Made by a program: the position numbers and the translations under genes. A DNA stretch of 64,000 bases, from the NCBI RefSeq assembly GCF_900005765.1, contig NC_041690.1, forward strand, positions 930,001-994,000, written 5' to 3'. This DNA is from Plasmodium relictum (lineage: Eukaryota > Apicomplexa > Aconoidasida > Haemosporida > Plasmodiidae). A model generated the notes under the pieces. It saw only the letters and a list, made by a program, of their open reading frames with translations, was not told the origin of the DNA and ran no database searches. Numbering within the stretch: the first letter of the stretch is position 1; the number at the start of each line of letters is the position of its first letter. Positions 36,861 through 49,247 of the stretch are shown piece by piece.

Positions 36861-37915
36861 ATGAAAATTTTAAATGATTATTTTAATTTACAGTATTTTA
36901 AAAGTGTATTCTTAAATTTATTAAAAAAAGATAGCAAGACAAATATTTTTAATGTATCATCTAGTAATCCTAATAAAGATAATACAATAATTACATCTTT
37001 TTTTAAATCAGAAGATTTATCTGAAAATGACAGAAATGTAGTAGAATTATATAATGATAAGAAAATTAGCAAAAGCATGCTGATTAAATATATCGAAAGG
37101 AAAGACAAAACATGGTTTAGAGGAAAGATACATTTAATGTTAGTATTTTTATCTCCAATATGGATATTTCACATGCTAAATTTATCAAAAACAGCTACAA
37201 CAAAAATGTGTACATCAATAGCAATATTATGCATTTTTTTTAATTTTTTTGCATCATTTCTGTTGCATAATTTTGAATGGAAACCTCAATTTTTTTTTTT
37301 AATTGAAAAATTGGATCATTTTGGCATTTTTTTAATGATAAGTGGATCTTCATTGCCAGTACAGGCATTGTTATTTAATAAAAGGAAACTTCTTTTTTTT
37401 ATATCACTCCAATCTATGTCTATATTTTTTGGATTCATTTGCATTTTTTGTAGTTGCTTTTCTTCAGGAAATAGATTTATAAGGGCATTTACTTTTTTAT
37501 CAGCAGGATTTTTACATTCATTATTTCTCAAGGATTATTTTATGTCATTATATACTAGTGAATTTATATTTTTAGTAGCACTAGCTGTTTTATATGTTAT
37601 TGGAGCTGTCATATATTCAATAAAAAAGCCAAACATTATTCCTGGTATAATTATTATTTATATAATTTTTATATATTTCTTTGTTAAATATATAAATGTG
37701 TGTGTTTATTTGTAAAGTTTTATTTCTCTAAAAATAATTATTTTTATATTCATTCTTATTTTTTGTAACTCTTTTATTAAGATTATTTTAATTTTCTTTT
37801 CTTTTTTTTATTCACAGGTCTAATTGAGTTTCATGAAGTATTTCATGTTTGTTGCTTAGGAAGTGCCCTTTGTACTTTTGCTTTGAATTGTAGTGTTATA
37901 AAAAGAAACACGTAA
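36861..37915 (+). CDS. Hemolysin III / PAQR-family integral membrane protein
   Basis: Two exons, 36861..37644 and 37818..37915, intron 173 bp, 293 residues. The first ~85 residues are a soluble Lys/Asn-rich extension; the rest is a run of about seven hydrophobic helices. Family motifs: a KLDHFGIFLMISGSS segment (about 151-165) matching the LDHxGI..xG motif, and EFHEVFHVCC (exon 2) matching the terminal HExFH motif, which with other His residues forms the metal site in PAQR proteins. Exon 2 is needed to supply that motif. The P. falciparum counterpart was described as a digestive-vacuole protein with pore-forming activity when expressed in bacteria; the PAQR relationship also allows a hydrolase-type activity. 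The true role in the parasite is unsettled. Confidence 0.92.
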
Positions 37916-39220
37916 AAATTCTCACTAATTCTTTTTCCTTGGATACTCATAAAAAAAAAATTTGTACTCTTATTTTTTCTATTAATGAGAATGATACATA
38001 TATAAAATAATAACACTTAATGCTATATACTACTATATATAGTAAATTGAAAATATATACTTTTATTAATTAGATTATTATCGAAATACATCTTATAATA
38101 TGAAGTAATTTTACATTAAATAATATATAATTAAATAATTCTACTAATAGTATTTAATAAAATAATTTTTTATTGTATAATTATTTAGTATATGCTGTTA
38201 TAATTTTATACATCCATCTTGAATCATTAAAATATTAATTGTAATATATATTTTATATTAAATATTTTTTTATATTTTAAATTATAATTTAATACTACAT
38301 AATTTTCACCTTTTATTTATGAAAAAAAATATTCTCATAATATGTATCCCTGTTATTTTATTATATTTTTTTTTTATTATAATCATTATAACTTTTTTTT
38401 TCAATGTATAATTAATAATTATACTGAACACAGTATAATATAATGAATTATTATGTACATTGATATATTTTTTTTTGTAATTTTTTCTTTTAATTTGAAA
38501 TAATTAATTTTCTTATCATATAAAGAAAAATATAGAAAAAAGCAATTTTTCAAAAATAATAAACTCATCGTAAATTTGAAAAAACAAATATATTGTTTAT
38601 TAAACCATAAAAAAAAAAGAATGCATACACATATATAAATAATATATATGTACAATGTGTAAATTAGCAATTAAAAAATTGCATATATTTATGTATCATT
38701 TCTTCATTTTTCTTAACATTTTCCCTTTTTTTTTTTTGTCTTTTTAAAAATGTTATATATCTAAAATGCTTTAATATAATACAATATATTAATTTATATT
38801 TAAAAGAAAATTTACTAAAATATAGTTGTGAAACGTATTTATTATACTTCATATTTCATAGAAGTTATAAAAAATTAAGAAAAAATATAATATAAATAAG
38901 CAACAAACATAAAAAAAAAAACGTAAAAAAAAAATTAGATACAAAAAAAAAAAAAAAAAAATAGCAATACAAAAAAAGCATAGTAATATTTATAAAAAAA
39001 GTATTGTTACTAATAAAAAAACAAAAAAAAAATAACAGAAATTAAAAAGGAAAACTAGTGACAGAAATAAGGGGAATATATCTATTATTATAGAAAAAAG
39101 AAATAGTTACGGAAGAACAAAAAATAATTATATGCATTATATATATGTACTTTTTTAAAGTATTTCATTATTTATACATTTATTTATTTATTTTTATCTA
39201 TTTATTTATTTTTTTTTTAT
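37916..39220. other. Intergenic region between convergent genes
   Basis: A/T-rich 3' flanks of hemolysin III (+) and the 19-residue-repeat gene (-). Long A-runs near 38930-39040 lie just downstream of the latter's stop. The minus-strand frames at 38419-38852 are A/T-composed. Nothing supported. Confidence 0.6.
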
Positions 39221-40957
39221 TTATCTACATACATTGTAACCTCTGAAATCCCCATCATACATAGGGCGAGCAATTATCTGAACTTTTTTAGGACTATGAT
39301 ACATCGGATTAACGTTTGGATTAACATATGTATTTCTTCTTAGGGAGGGAATTTGCATAAATTTATTTGTTGGAATGCAACCTACAGGTGGGAAAGATGA
39401 TAAAACTTGGGTAGGAGCACATGATGCTTGCATGTTAGATTTATTTACATTTAATTGTTGAGGTACAGAGTTCTGAAATTTCACTACGTTTGTTGTATTG
39501 GATATAGCATTAGTTGGAATAAGCGTTCTAAATTGAGCTGAAGGATTATTTGATACTTGTTCTTGTACAACTGTAGTTGTTGAAATAGGACTTTGATGAA
39601 TAACTTGTGGAGTTCCATTTGCAATTGTGGTATGTGCAACCTGTTGTGCATAATTGTTTTCATAGGTAACTGGTGTGTGGAAATTAGCAAAAGATTCAAA
39701 ATTTTGTATTTGAGGCATTACTTGAACTCCTGTAGGTGTCATTGTTTGAACTGTTGGAGATGAAATTACTTGTGTTACTGGATTTCCTATAGCTTGTTGA
39801 TTTAATAAATTTCCATTTTGTTCATGTTGAGAAATTACTTGTGGGTATGGAGTTTGTATGTTTTGAACAAAATTAGTTTCATATTCATTGAAAGCAGGAT
39901 TTTGTTGAACATGGATGATATTATTATTTGGGGATACAGTAGAATTTTGTGTTTGATAAAAATTTGAACATTGAGTATCATTCATCATGTAAACATTTGG
40001 TAATGTTTGCAGAGTAATATCACCTAACTTATTATCTAATTGTATAAAGTTAGCTGGCATTGATGTACTGACAGTATTAGCATTCCCTTTTAAATAACCA
40101 TTTTTATTATTAGCTACTGAATCTCCTCCTTTAATATTCATTGAACAAGGAAATTTTAAAGCTTCTTTTCTAACAGAACAATTTTCAGTAGCGCAATCTA
40201 CCTGAATGGGTGTAGTATCCATATTAATAGGGTGCTGCAAAATTGGAGGATCATTTTTTATTATTATATTTGGCCTTGCATTATTTACATATATAGGTTG
40301 TGGAGATTGATTTTTAAAAATAACATTAGCTGGTGGTGGATTTATAACTAAAGGAGGCCTTTGTTCATTTGTCACAATCACAGTTGGTGGCTGTCTTACA
40401 TATAACTGAGGAAAAAGTTGTTGATTTTTTAGAATAATTGGAGATATAGGATCAACAAAAATTGGATTTAACGAATTCAATGTATTTTCTCTTTTTTCTT
40501 GTGTATTTATAAATAATGTATGTTGCCCACTATCTACCACCTGATATATATTATCATTTGAGATATTCTCAGGTGTCATATATACAACATTTGTAGATGC
40601 ATAAGAATTTTCAGAATTGTCCTCATTTTTATTGGTATTATTTTTGGTAGATGTTTTTTTGGAAGATGTACCATGCTTTTCAGCATTATTTTTTAAAATA
40701 GTTTCATTTGGTGAATTTGATAATTTTCTAGTATTTCTATTCTTGTCACATTTCTTATTTTTTCCTATGGATGTATTATTTTCATTTTTATCTTTTTTTG
40801 TGACAAATTCTATCCATCCCTCAAATTCTATTTCTTCTTCACTAGAGTCATTATTATGTGATGAATTTTTTATTATTGGTTTACAGTAAGTTGAATCGCC
40901 ACTAGAAAATTTATATTTTTTACTTGAGCTTCTTCTTCTGCACTTACTTCTATTCAT
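39221..40957 (-). CDS. Large protein with three 19-residue Pro/Val/Asn repeats; function unknown
   Basis: Single exon, 578 residues. The N-terminus is basic (MNRSKCRRRSSSKKYK), then acidic and Asn/Lys-rich with an EFEGWIEFVTKK stretch (about 44-56). At about 181-237 are three perfectly spaced 19-residue repeats, each built as Pro-xx-hydrophobic-x-Val, two or three Pro, hydrophobic-x-hydrophobic, Lys/Thr-Asn; the first ends TVIVTN, the second NVIFKN, the third NIIIKN. The same module makes up most of two small proteins at 59187-59639 and 61763-62212. The C-terminal ~300 residues are Gln/Thr/Pro/Asn-rich, ending in a conserved-looking basic tail (PKKVQIIARPMYDGDFRGY). No signal peptide or membrane helix. 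The alternating Val/Pro pattern recalls alveolin-type cytoskeletal repeats of the inner membrane complex, but it is not the classical alveolin sequence, so a pellicle or capsule role is only a guess. Confidence 0.85.
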   Translation of the reverse strand: MNRSKCRRRSSSKKYKFSSGDSTYCKPIIKNSSHNNDSSEEEIEFEGWIEFVTKKDKNENNTSIGKNKKCDKNRNTRKLSNSPNETILKNNAEKHGTSSKKTSTKNNTNKNEDNSENSYASTNVVYMTPENISNDNIYQVVDSGQHTLFINTQEKRENTLNSLNPIFVDPISPIILKNQQLFPQLYVRQPPTVIVTNEQRPPLVINPPPANVIFKNQSPQPIYVNNARPNIIIKNDPPILQHPINMDTTPIQVDCATENCSVRKEALKFPCSMNIKGGDSVANNKNGYLKGNANTVSTSMPANFIQLDNKLGDITLQTLPNVYMMNDTQCSNFYQTQNSTVSPNNNIIHVQQNPAFNEYETNFVQNIQTPYPQVISQHEQNGNLLNQQAIGNPVTQVISSPTVQTMTPTGVQVMPQIQNFESFANFHTPVTYENNYAQQVAHTTIANGTPQVIHQSPISTTTVVQEQVSNNPSAQFRTLIPTNAISNTTNVVKFQNSVPQQLNVNKSNMQASCAPTQVLSSFPPVGCIPTNKFMQIPSLRRNTYVNPNVNPMYHSPKKVQIIARPMYDGDFRGYNVCR

Positions 40958-43441
40958 TTTTTTTTTTTTATTTTATAGTATGCTTTTATTAGTATATATA
41001 TATTTATATACAAAAAATTATCTTATACATAATTTAAGTAATAAATAATTATTGAGCTATTTACTATTTCCTTGCAAACTACTTTGAAAATTAACTATTA
41101 TGTACATAATTTAAGAAAAAAAAAAAACATAAATATAAAATAAAGGGTATTAAATATTTTAAAACACTTTTTGAATTTACATTTGTTCAATATTGAATTT
41201 TGTATCTAGGAAATTAAAAAAACTCTGTAAAAAAAAAAAATATATATGTAGATAAATTTTTTTCTTATTATTTCATAATAATTTGTTTTGGGAATATTTA
41301 TATAATTAATATTTCATTAATAATTTTTAGAAATTTTTCATTAATACGAGCTTTCTACTTAATTTTTATTTTTAAAACAGTTTCTTCTTTAAATATATTT
41401 AAAAAAAAAATTTTCAGTTTAAACTAACCAATACTGTTGTACTATAGTAATCATACTATTTTTTTTCCATAGATTTATTCTACTTCTTAATTTACTATTT
41501 TAAATATATTAAACTTTATACTATACAATAGAAGTACAATTATATTAATAAAATAAAAAAAAATTTTCAAGTTTTTTTTTAAAAAATTATAAAACTTATT
41601 CTTAAAAAATAAATTTAAAAATCCTCATAGTTCATTTATATTTATTTTTTTTTTTAAAACAACGAAGAGTTGCTAACAAATTAAAATTGCTTATTTTTGA
41701 ATTTAATAATTATTGAATATAAAAAAAAAATAACTAAAACAAAAAAATATATATAAATTAATAATTAAATAAATAGATACTATAGTTCTGCGTTGTGCAA
41801 AAATGCTTTTGCTAAGAAAAAAAATTAAATTAAACACATAGAAAACAATTTTATTAATATTTTTCTTACAATTTTATAAATTACTCTATAAAAAATGCTT
41901 TAAATAATTAAACAACATAAATATATAAAGTATAAAATTAGCCAATAAAAAATATAAATTATTATTATAAAAAAAGTAAAAAAAGGTAAAATTTACAATT
42001 TCTAATATTTTAGTATATAAAATTTCAAAAAATGCTTCTTTTGTATTGAAATATATAAAGCTTTTTATTTTTTTTTAATTTTGAAAAAAAATTGAGACAC
42101 AACATGTATATAACAAAAAAATTATTTCACTATTAAATAAAAAAAAATATATCTTATTGAAAGTTAGTTTTTTTAAATGTTACTTTTGCTGCGCATTTAA
42201 TAAATTGAAGTACATTTGTTGTATGTAAATATATATATATTTAGTTTCCAACTTGGTTTAACATTGCTATAACAATGTATAAAATAATTTAAAGAGTTAT
42301 AACTTATAAATTTTATAAAAAAATTTACATGCCAATATATTTATAAGCACATAAATATAATGGAACTAAAAGGTAGTAACAAAAGGCCCAGTTTTAAGAA
42401 AAAGAATTTTTATAACAGCATTAATATAAGGGTTTTAATAAAATATGTAGAACAGTGTAAATACAGAGAGTTAAATAAAACATTTTATGATTGTTTATAA
42501 TTTATATATAATTTATTTTTATTTATGTGTGCAATTCTTTTTTTTATGTATACGAAGTAGTAATAGCATGAGATGTTTTAGAAATATACGTTTTCTATTA
42601 AAAAAAAAATTTTTAATAGCCAATATTTATCATATTTTTTTTTATTTTTATTTTTTATAACTACGGATAAAAATTAAATAAGTTTTATCAAAATAATAAA
42701 TTTCAATTCTGCATATTTAGAAATTATATTTTCTCCAATTTTCAATGTTCAATTATTAATAGGTTTCTTTTTTTTTTCTTTTTTTTTTTTAGAATTATGC
42801 ACACAGGTGTGTAAATTTTTTATTAGAAGATTTATGTGCATTAATTGAAAATAGTTCTTTAATTTTACAATGAAATAAAAAAGAAAATTTGTTTGTCTTC
42901 TTTTTTTTACATTTAATCGCAGTATCATAATTTTATTCATAAAAACATAAACAAAAGTAATATGGATATAAAAATCATTGAAAATAAAAATATTAGAAAA
43001 TTTTTCCTTATATTTAGTTATATTTTAAAAAATATAGGATTGTATTTAATTCGCACACTATGATATAGACTTTTTTATTTTTTTTTTTAGAATATTTTAA
43101 TTTAAAAATAATGTTTAGGAAAAAATTTAAAAAAAAGAAAAAAATTAAAACACTTAAATTTAAAAAAACATTTCAATACTAACTATAAATAATTAAAAAA
43201 AAATATATATAATGATATTAATACATATATATATTATAAAAATATAATTATATTTTTATATAAAAAAAAATTACTTCTATATGCCTTAATATATTTAAAC
43301 TAAATAAACTAAATGCAAAAATATTACATTATATTGAACCAAAAAAGAAAATATAAAAAATTAAAGTGAAGAATGTAAGATTAGGAAAAAAAAAATTAAA
43401 CTTAAAATATTTGACAAAATTTCTTAAAAATAAAACTATTT
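40958..43441. other. Intergenic region between two minus-strand genes
   Basis: About 2.5 kb holding the 5' flank of the 39221-40957 gene and the 3' flank of the methyltransferase. A/T-rich throughout except 42360-42500, listed as a possible small gene. Confidence 0.5.
42360..42500 (+). CDS. Possible 46-residue small protein
   Basis: ATG at 42360 to TAA at 42500. Unlike the surrounding A/T runs this frame uses varied codons and encodes a basic protein beginning MELKGSNKRPSFKKKNF and ending YRELNKTFYDCL, with the ten residues RVLIKYVEQC between. It is on the strand opposite to both neighbours. No family recognised; it could also be an exon (a GTAAAT donor lies at 42456). Confidence 0.3.
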   Translation: MELKGSNKRPSFKKKNFYNSINIRVLIKYVEQCKYRELNKTFYDCL

Positions 43442-44979
43442 TTAAGTTACTGTATTCCCTTTTTTACAAATATAAATATAATGCAAACTATCATCTACAG
43501 GAGGAGCTATAATAAAAAAATAATGAAAATGTAAAATAAAAATAAAAAAAAAAAATAAAAAAAATATGAGATATTTTAAGGTAAAATTTTAATTATCATA
43601 AAATTAACCCACTATTCCTAACATGGGGCGTTTGACTGTTTTAACAGTAATATCCCACTTATAATGAGGTTTCTAAAAAAAAAAAGAAATATTAAAATAT
43701 TTTGGAATTTATGAGATGCTAAAGGTGTTACAAATTTTTTTTTTTAAATTCATTATAATGTAAAATAATTATATAATTTTTTTTATATTAATAATATTTA
43801 TTATATTTTTACTTGTAAATATCCTAGTCTATAAGTTGGTTGCGCATGAGATATAATAATAAAAATACCTTCAGGCCTAAAAAGGTTTTATTTTTTATTA
43901 TTTCAATTATATAATAATTATTCTTTAATAAATTTAAAAATATGGAAAACAGTTTTAATTACTTTAAAGTCCTTGATATTTCTGATAACATTTCTTCAAC
44001 GTTTTTTAAGGAATCTTCTGAGCACTAAAAAAAAAAATGTAAGAAAATTTATATCTATATTTAACTTAATTTTGATTATTTGAGTAACTCTTTTTTCATA
44101 TTATTTGAATGATAAATTAATATACAGAAAAAAAAGAAAAAAATATATTTTAATATCTTGAAAAAACGAAGTATAGAAGCATTTATTAAAATTACAAAAA
44201 GACAAAATAATATATCTAAAAATATTTAAACTAATTATTAAATTATAATTATCCTTTTATTATTGTTAAAATATATAAATGTTGTTACCACTATTGAATC
44301 TAGACATGCTTTGTCAATTATTAAATCAAACTCTTCATTTTTAAATTCTTTCATATCACACACATTCATTAAGATATCTAATAGAAAATTATGTATTCAC
44401 ATGTATATATATATATATTTTTGATGTAAAAAAAAAATTAAAAAAAATTAAATTGATAAATAAATAAGAAAATTAAAATATTTAATTAAATATTAAAAAG
44501 GCATAGTTACATTTTAAATTTGGTTTATCATTGTATATTTCTTTCATTTTTTTTATGCATACAGATGATGCATCTATATTAGTTATATCAGTATAACCAC
44601 TGTCAGACATTTCTTCGCTAAATTCTAAATAAAAAAAAAAAATAAAAAAATAATAATAATAATAAATATTAAAAACACAAGAATTATATAATTTCTTATA
44701 TATATACATAAGTGTAATAATATATTTCTTACTTGATGTTCCACATCCAACATTTAAAATTTTTGCATCGTTTTTTATTTCAAGTTCAGCAAAAATATGC
44801 TTTACACCATGCCATCTTTGATGCCAATCAAATTGTTCTTCTTCACTTTAAAATAAATAAATATAACAATAAATAAAGTATAAATTCTTTAAATTATAAT
44901 AGAATTGAAAAAAATAATAAATAATTTAATATTACTTAGTATATCGCTCATTCCAATAAGATATTTTACCATACTTCAT
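43442..44979 (-). CDS. METTL13/EEF1AKMT4-like class I SAM-dependent methyltransferase
   Basis: Eight exons: complement of 44936..44979, 44733..44845, 44511..44624, 44289..44377, 43963..44024, 43813..43876, 43609..43672, 43442..43506; 204 residues, all phases consistent. The N-terminal YWNERY...FDWHQRW (about 8-26) is the family hallmark. Motif I is ILNVGCGTSKF (44-54), the acidic ribose-binding residue is in NIDAS (68-72), motif IV region FDLIIDKACLD (107-117) and post-motif ISRTLKPEGIFIIISH (136-151). The family methylates protein substrates; the closest human members modify elongation factor eEF1A. Substrate here is unknown. The ATG at 44979 gives MKYGKISYW, which starts right at the conserved motif, so no targeting peptide is expected and it is probably cytosolic. 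Because all exons are 44-114 bp, simple ORF finding misses this gene almost completely. Confidence 0.9.
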
Positions 44980-47900
44980 AAAAAAAAAAATAAATAATAA
45001 TTATTATATATATTTTAAAACTATTACAACATAACTTTATATATTTTTTAAAGTTGGCTTCAAATTAAAATAAAGCATAATATGTATCCTTTTATATTTT
45101 TATTTCACTTTTTATTACCACTGCCATACTGAAAATAAGTTGTATTATTCTTACACACACAGCAATAATCAAATATTGGATTTGTGTTATATTAAATGTT
45201 TATTATTTGTATTAAAAACTAAAAAGGTTCTTTTTGTAAGGTTATGAAAAGTTTTATATTAAGAAACATGCAAATTTTTTAATTAATTTTTTTTTTTTTA
45301 TAATATTTCTTACATTTAATGTAAAATATACCTGTTTTTGTTTTGTAATAATCGTTTTGAGTTCTTTTAATTTTTAATATTCATACGATCTTATGTAAAA
45401 TACGTATGTTACAATACTTCGGAACTAATAAAAAAAAATGTATGCTTTATATTTTTAATCCAGAATTTTTTATAATAGAGTTTTCATAATTAAAAAAAAT
45501 AAAATAATTAAATTTAAATTTTCTTCTGTTCAAGTATAATTAATGTTATATATACATATAATAGTAAACTTAATAGTATAAGACATATATGTATTTATTT
45601 TTTACTCTTTTTTTCAATAGTATGTGTGTGATACATTTAAAAATTTTTTTTTATTATAGTTTTGTTATCTAATTCTTTCTTTTTTTTCCCTTTTTTTCCC
45701 TTTTTTTCTTTTTTTTTTTTCTTAATAGTAGAAAAAAAATGTTTAAGAAATACTTCAAAAAGTAAAAGAGAAAAACGTTAAAATATTAAAAGTTAAAAAA
45801 TAAACCATAATTCAATAAAAGAAAAAATAATATAAAATGATACGATGTAACGTGAGAATTAACATTTAAAGGTCTTTCTTTTTTCTTTAAAAATGTCAAT
45901 TTATTGAAAAGCTAATGAAGCGAATTAAATAATATATTCATTAGAATATAGTCAATACATTTATTAGCATAAAGAGCTATAAATATTTAAGATCTTTAAA
46001 AATATTTTGAAATATATATATTTTTGTTTGCTCGTAAAAATAAAAAAAATATAATGCCTAAGGATTAATATAACACATTTTTTAGATTAAAATAAAAAAA
46101 AAAAATTTTATATTTTGCCATTTAAATGGTTTGTATTACATGATCAAGAGTATTGTTTATACAAATATATATATATTTTTTTACAAAATTATATAGTTAA
46201 TTTTTATTTTATATTAAATTATATTATTATTTTTTTTAGTATAAAAAAAAGTATGCCAACAATTAAAAAAGAAATTAAATTTGCTGGTTATATTTCTAAA
46301 TTGATAAATTAAAAATACAAAAAATATTTTTTTTTCATGGATATTTAAATAAAATTAGGCTGATTTTCAGTGATTTTTTTTCTTTTTTTTTTTTTACAGA
46401 CTTGTTTTAGATGTATAAGAAAAAGCATATGATCATATTTTTACGTATGACACTATTAAAAATATATATTACTTAAATCAAATAATGCCATTTTATTATT
46501 TTTTATATATTACAAAAAAGTTTCTTTTGTAAACTTACGCAAAATTTATTTAAAAAAAGTATAACTTTTTCTTTCCATAAATATACAAGTAATATCTATA
46601 AAAAAAAAAAAAAAAAAAAGGTAAAAAAATGTAATGTTTTTTTTTTTTTTTTTTTTACCTTAGTTTACATTAAATTAGTATGCATTTATTTTTCTTTTAT
46701 ATCAATATTTCATTATCACAGAATAAGTCAAGTATGTTATTTTGTTTTTTATTTATCTTTTTTAAATACTCTTTTATCTATTCAGAAGAAAAATATTCAT
46801 TTATTTATCATTGTATTCATTAATATTTCAAAAAATCAAAGCATATATATAACTTTTTCTTTTTTTAAATTTTAACTATATTTTTATTTTCTCTGATGCT
46901 CTTTTTTTTTTTTTAATATATATATGTAAAGTATATTTTTTAAATAAATTTAAAGAGTGTAATAAATTTATTTTGTTTTTTATTTTATAAATACTTTTAT
47001 GTAACCATTAACATTCTTAAATTTATAATACATACAAACTATTCATAAATACATGAAAAATTCCATTAAGTGGAATTATATCATCTTAATATTAAAAAAA
47101 AGAAAAGTATATTTTTAATATATTATTTAGCGAAGTATTACTTCTCTCAAGATCATTTTCATTTTTTTGTTTTTTTCATTCGATTCTGTTAAACCTTCAT
47201 GCATTTTGAGCAAAATTAATAATATAATATTTTTCAATGACAGAGTAAAAAAATGTATTTAGTTAAAATAAGACAATATATTTTTTATTACTTTCTTTAT
47301 TTTTAAGAATAATAATAAAAAAATACTTTATGTAAATATATAATATTTTTAATTTTTTACATTATTTTTTTTAGTTTTTTCTGAAAATTCTAAAAAATTG
47401 TCGAAAAAAAAAAAAAATAGTTTTTTTTCTATAAAAAACATATTTTTATCTTTATATAAATAACTTAATATTTGCGGATAACTTTTTTTTTATTTTTGTG
47501 TGTATTTTTTAAACTGTGTAGTGACGATGGATTTAATTTTTTTAATATTCTGATGAGAATAATTTATTTTATAATATTATAAATTATAATTTTGCAATTT
47601 TTAGTAATTTTTTCTTTTCTTCATTTTACAATTCCACATATATTTATATATACTTAAATATATGTTATAATTTTTTTTATTCTTCTTTAATGAATAATAC
47701 TTAATTTTTATTTTTATGTTTCATTTATTATATGTAAATTATTATTGTTAACATACATATAGAAGTGTAAAATATTCTATTAAGAAGAAAAAAAAATAAA
47801 ATAAAAATACCAATAAAATATGAATGAATAGGTTTTTTTATAAATTAATTTATCATTAAGAATATATTAATAAAATTCAAATGAAAGTTAGCACAATTCA

Positions 47901-48139
47901 TTTAATTATTTGTCTTTGAAAGCATAATGCTTTTTTTTTATTTTATTTTGTATTTTTTTTTTTTTTTTGTGTATACATTTCAAAAAAATTTTGATACAGA
48001 TAATTTTACTAATCTCTCATTATCTATAAATTATAATTATGTAATTATTTTTTAATTTTTGTATTTAATGAATATATTTTTAATGGGTAGTTAATAATTA
48101 TAAAAATTTTCACTTTCATTAATTTTTAATAGGCATATT

Positions 48140-48176
<37 letters not shown>

Positions 48177-48216
48177 TTTTTTACTTTTATTTTTTCTTTA
48201 TAAAAAATAAATTTAA
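44980..48216. other. Divergent 5' region between methyltransferase and phosphatase genes
   Basis: About 3.2 kb, the longest gene-free stretch. T/C tract with period 10 near 45680-45722. A short plus-strand frame at 46112-46312 contains FKWFVLHDQEYCLYK, resembling a PH-domain strand, but has no ATG and an in-frame stop just upstream; I do not call it a gene. An (AT)n tract at 48141-48164 precedes the phosphatase. Confidence 0.5.
48141..48164. repeat. (AT)n microsatellite
   Basis: Uninterrupted AT dinucleotides about 55 bp upstream of the phosphatase start codon. Confidence 0.85.
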
Positions 48217-48987
48217 ATGATTCAAATATTACCGTTTTTATATTTGGGAGGAAGCAATGATGTAGATAATGTTGAAATCCTTAAAGAAAAAAATATAAAA
48301 GCATTAGTTATTTGCTGTACTTATTTTGAGTTTCCTAAGGATAAAGTTCCTGATGGATATGAAAATTTACGAATTGATTTAGAAGATATAGGATTAGAAC
48401 AAATTTCATCATATTTCGAATTATCAAATAATTTTATTCATTCATTTATTTCTCAAGAGCAATCTGTTCTTATTTATTGTTGGTATATATTTAAAAAAAA
48501 AAAAATTTAAATCAAAATATAAACACGAATAAGACCCCATGTTTTACTTGTGTGCTAGTTTATGTAATATTTTTTATTTGCATAAAAATTTTTTTGTATG
48601 CATATTATATATATATAGATATTTTTTTCTTCATAGCCATGGAATAAGTAGATCATCTACAATAGCAATAGCTTACTTAATGGAAAAACAGGTTTTTCTT
48701 CCCTTTAAGTTTTTAAATTTAATTTAAATTTATCATTTTTATGAATTTATAAATTTTTTTTAATTTTACATATATGTATTTTCTATTAACAGAATTTTTG
48801 CCTTAATGAAGCATTCAATTTTATAATGAAAAAAAAAAAAATTTGTCCTAATATTGGCTTTATAGAACAGTTATGTGAATATGAAAAAAATGTGAAAGAT
48901 AAAATCACTTTTTCGTCAAAAAAGTATATAAATTGGTTTACTTCAGAAAAGTGTGATAGTAATGCATCCGTAGACTTTAGTATTTAA
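48217..48987 (+). CDS. Dual-specificity protein phosphatase
   Basis: Three exons: 48217..48482, 48637..48691, 48793..48987; 171 residues. The start MIQILPFLYLGG is the classic first strand of DUSPs, and LRIDLEDIG (about 51-59) holds the likely general-acid Asp loop. The catalytic signature is assembled across intron 1: exon 1 ends IYC (Cys88) and exon 2 continues with CHGISRSSTIA, giving C-x5-R (Cys88 to Arg94). The His that normally precedes the catalytic Cys is Tyr87 here. Exon 3 has the family's NEAFNFIM...ICPNIGFIEQLCEYE segment (about 108-139), then a short tail. The domain makes up nearly the whole protein and no signal or membrane segment is seen, so it should be a small soluble Ser/Thr/Tyr phosphatase. 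Substrate unknown. Confidence 0.9.
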
Positions 48988-49194
48988 CTTAAAAACTTAT
49001 TAAATATTCAGAAAATAAAATAATTTATAAAATTTATTATTATTTTTATTTTTTTTAAGAATTTGTTAATTTTCCTTTTTTTTTTTTTTTACTAAAACAA
49101 AATTTAAAACAAGCATTTTAAAAAATTATATATGTGCATATATCTTTTCTTTTTTAATTTTCAAATAGACTTTTTATTTATTAAAAATGATATA

Positions 49195-49247
<53 letters not shown>

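Noticed and set aside
38419-38852. Minus-strand frames between hemolysin III and the repeat gene
   Set aside because: Low-complexity composition and no coding-like codon use.
46086-46312. Plus-strand frame containing FKWFVLHDQEYCLYK, resembling a PH-domain strand
   Set aside because: No ATG, an in-frame TAA at 46088 right after the only acceptor, and no partner exons found on either side.
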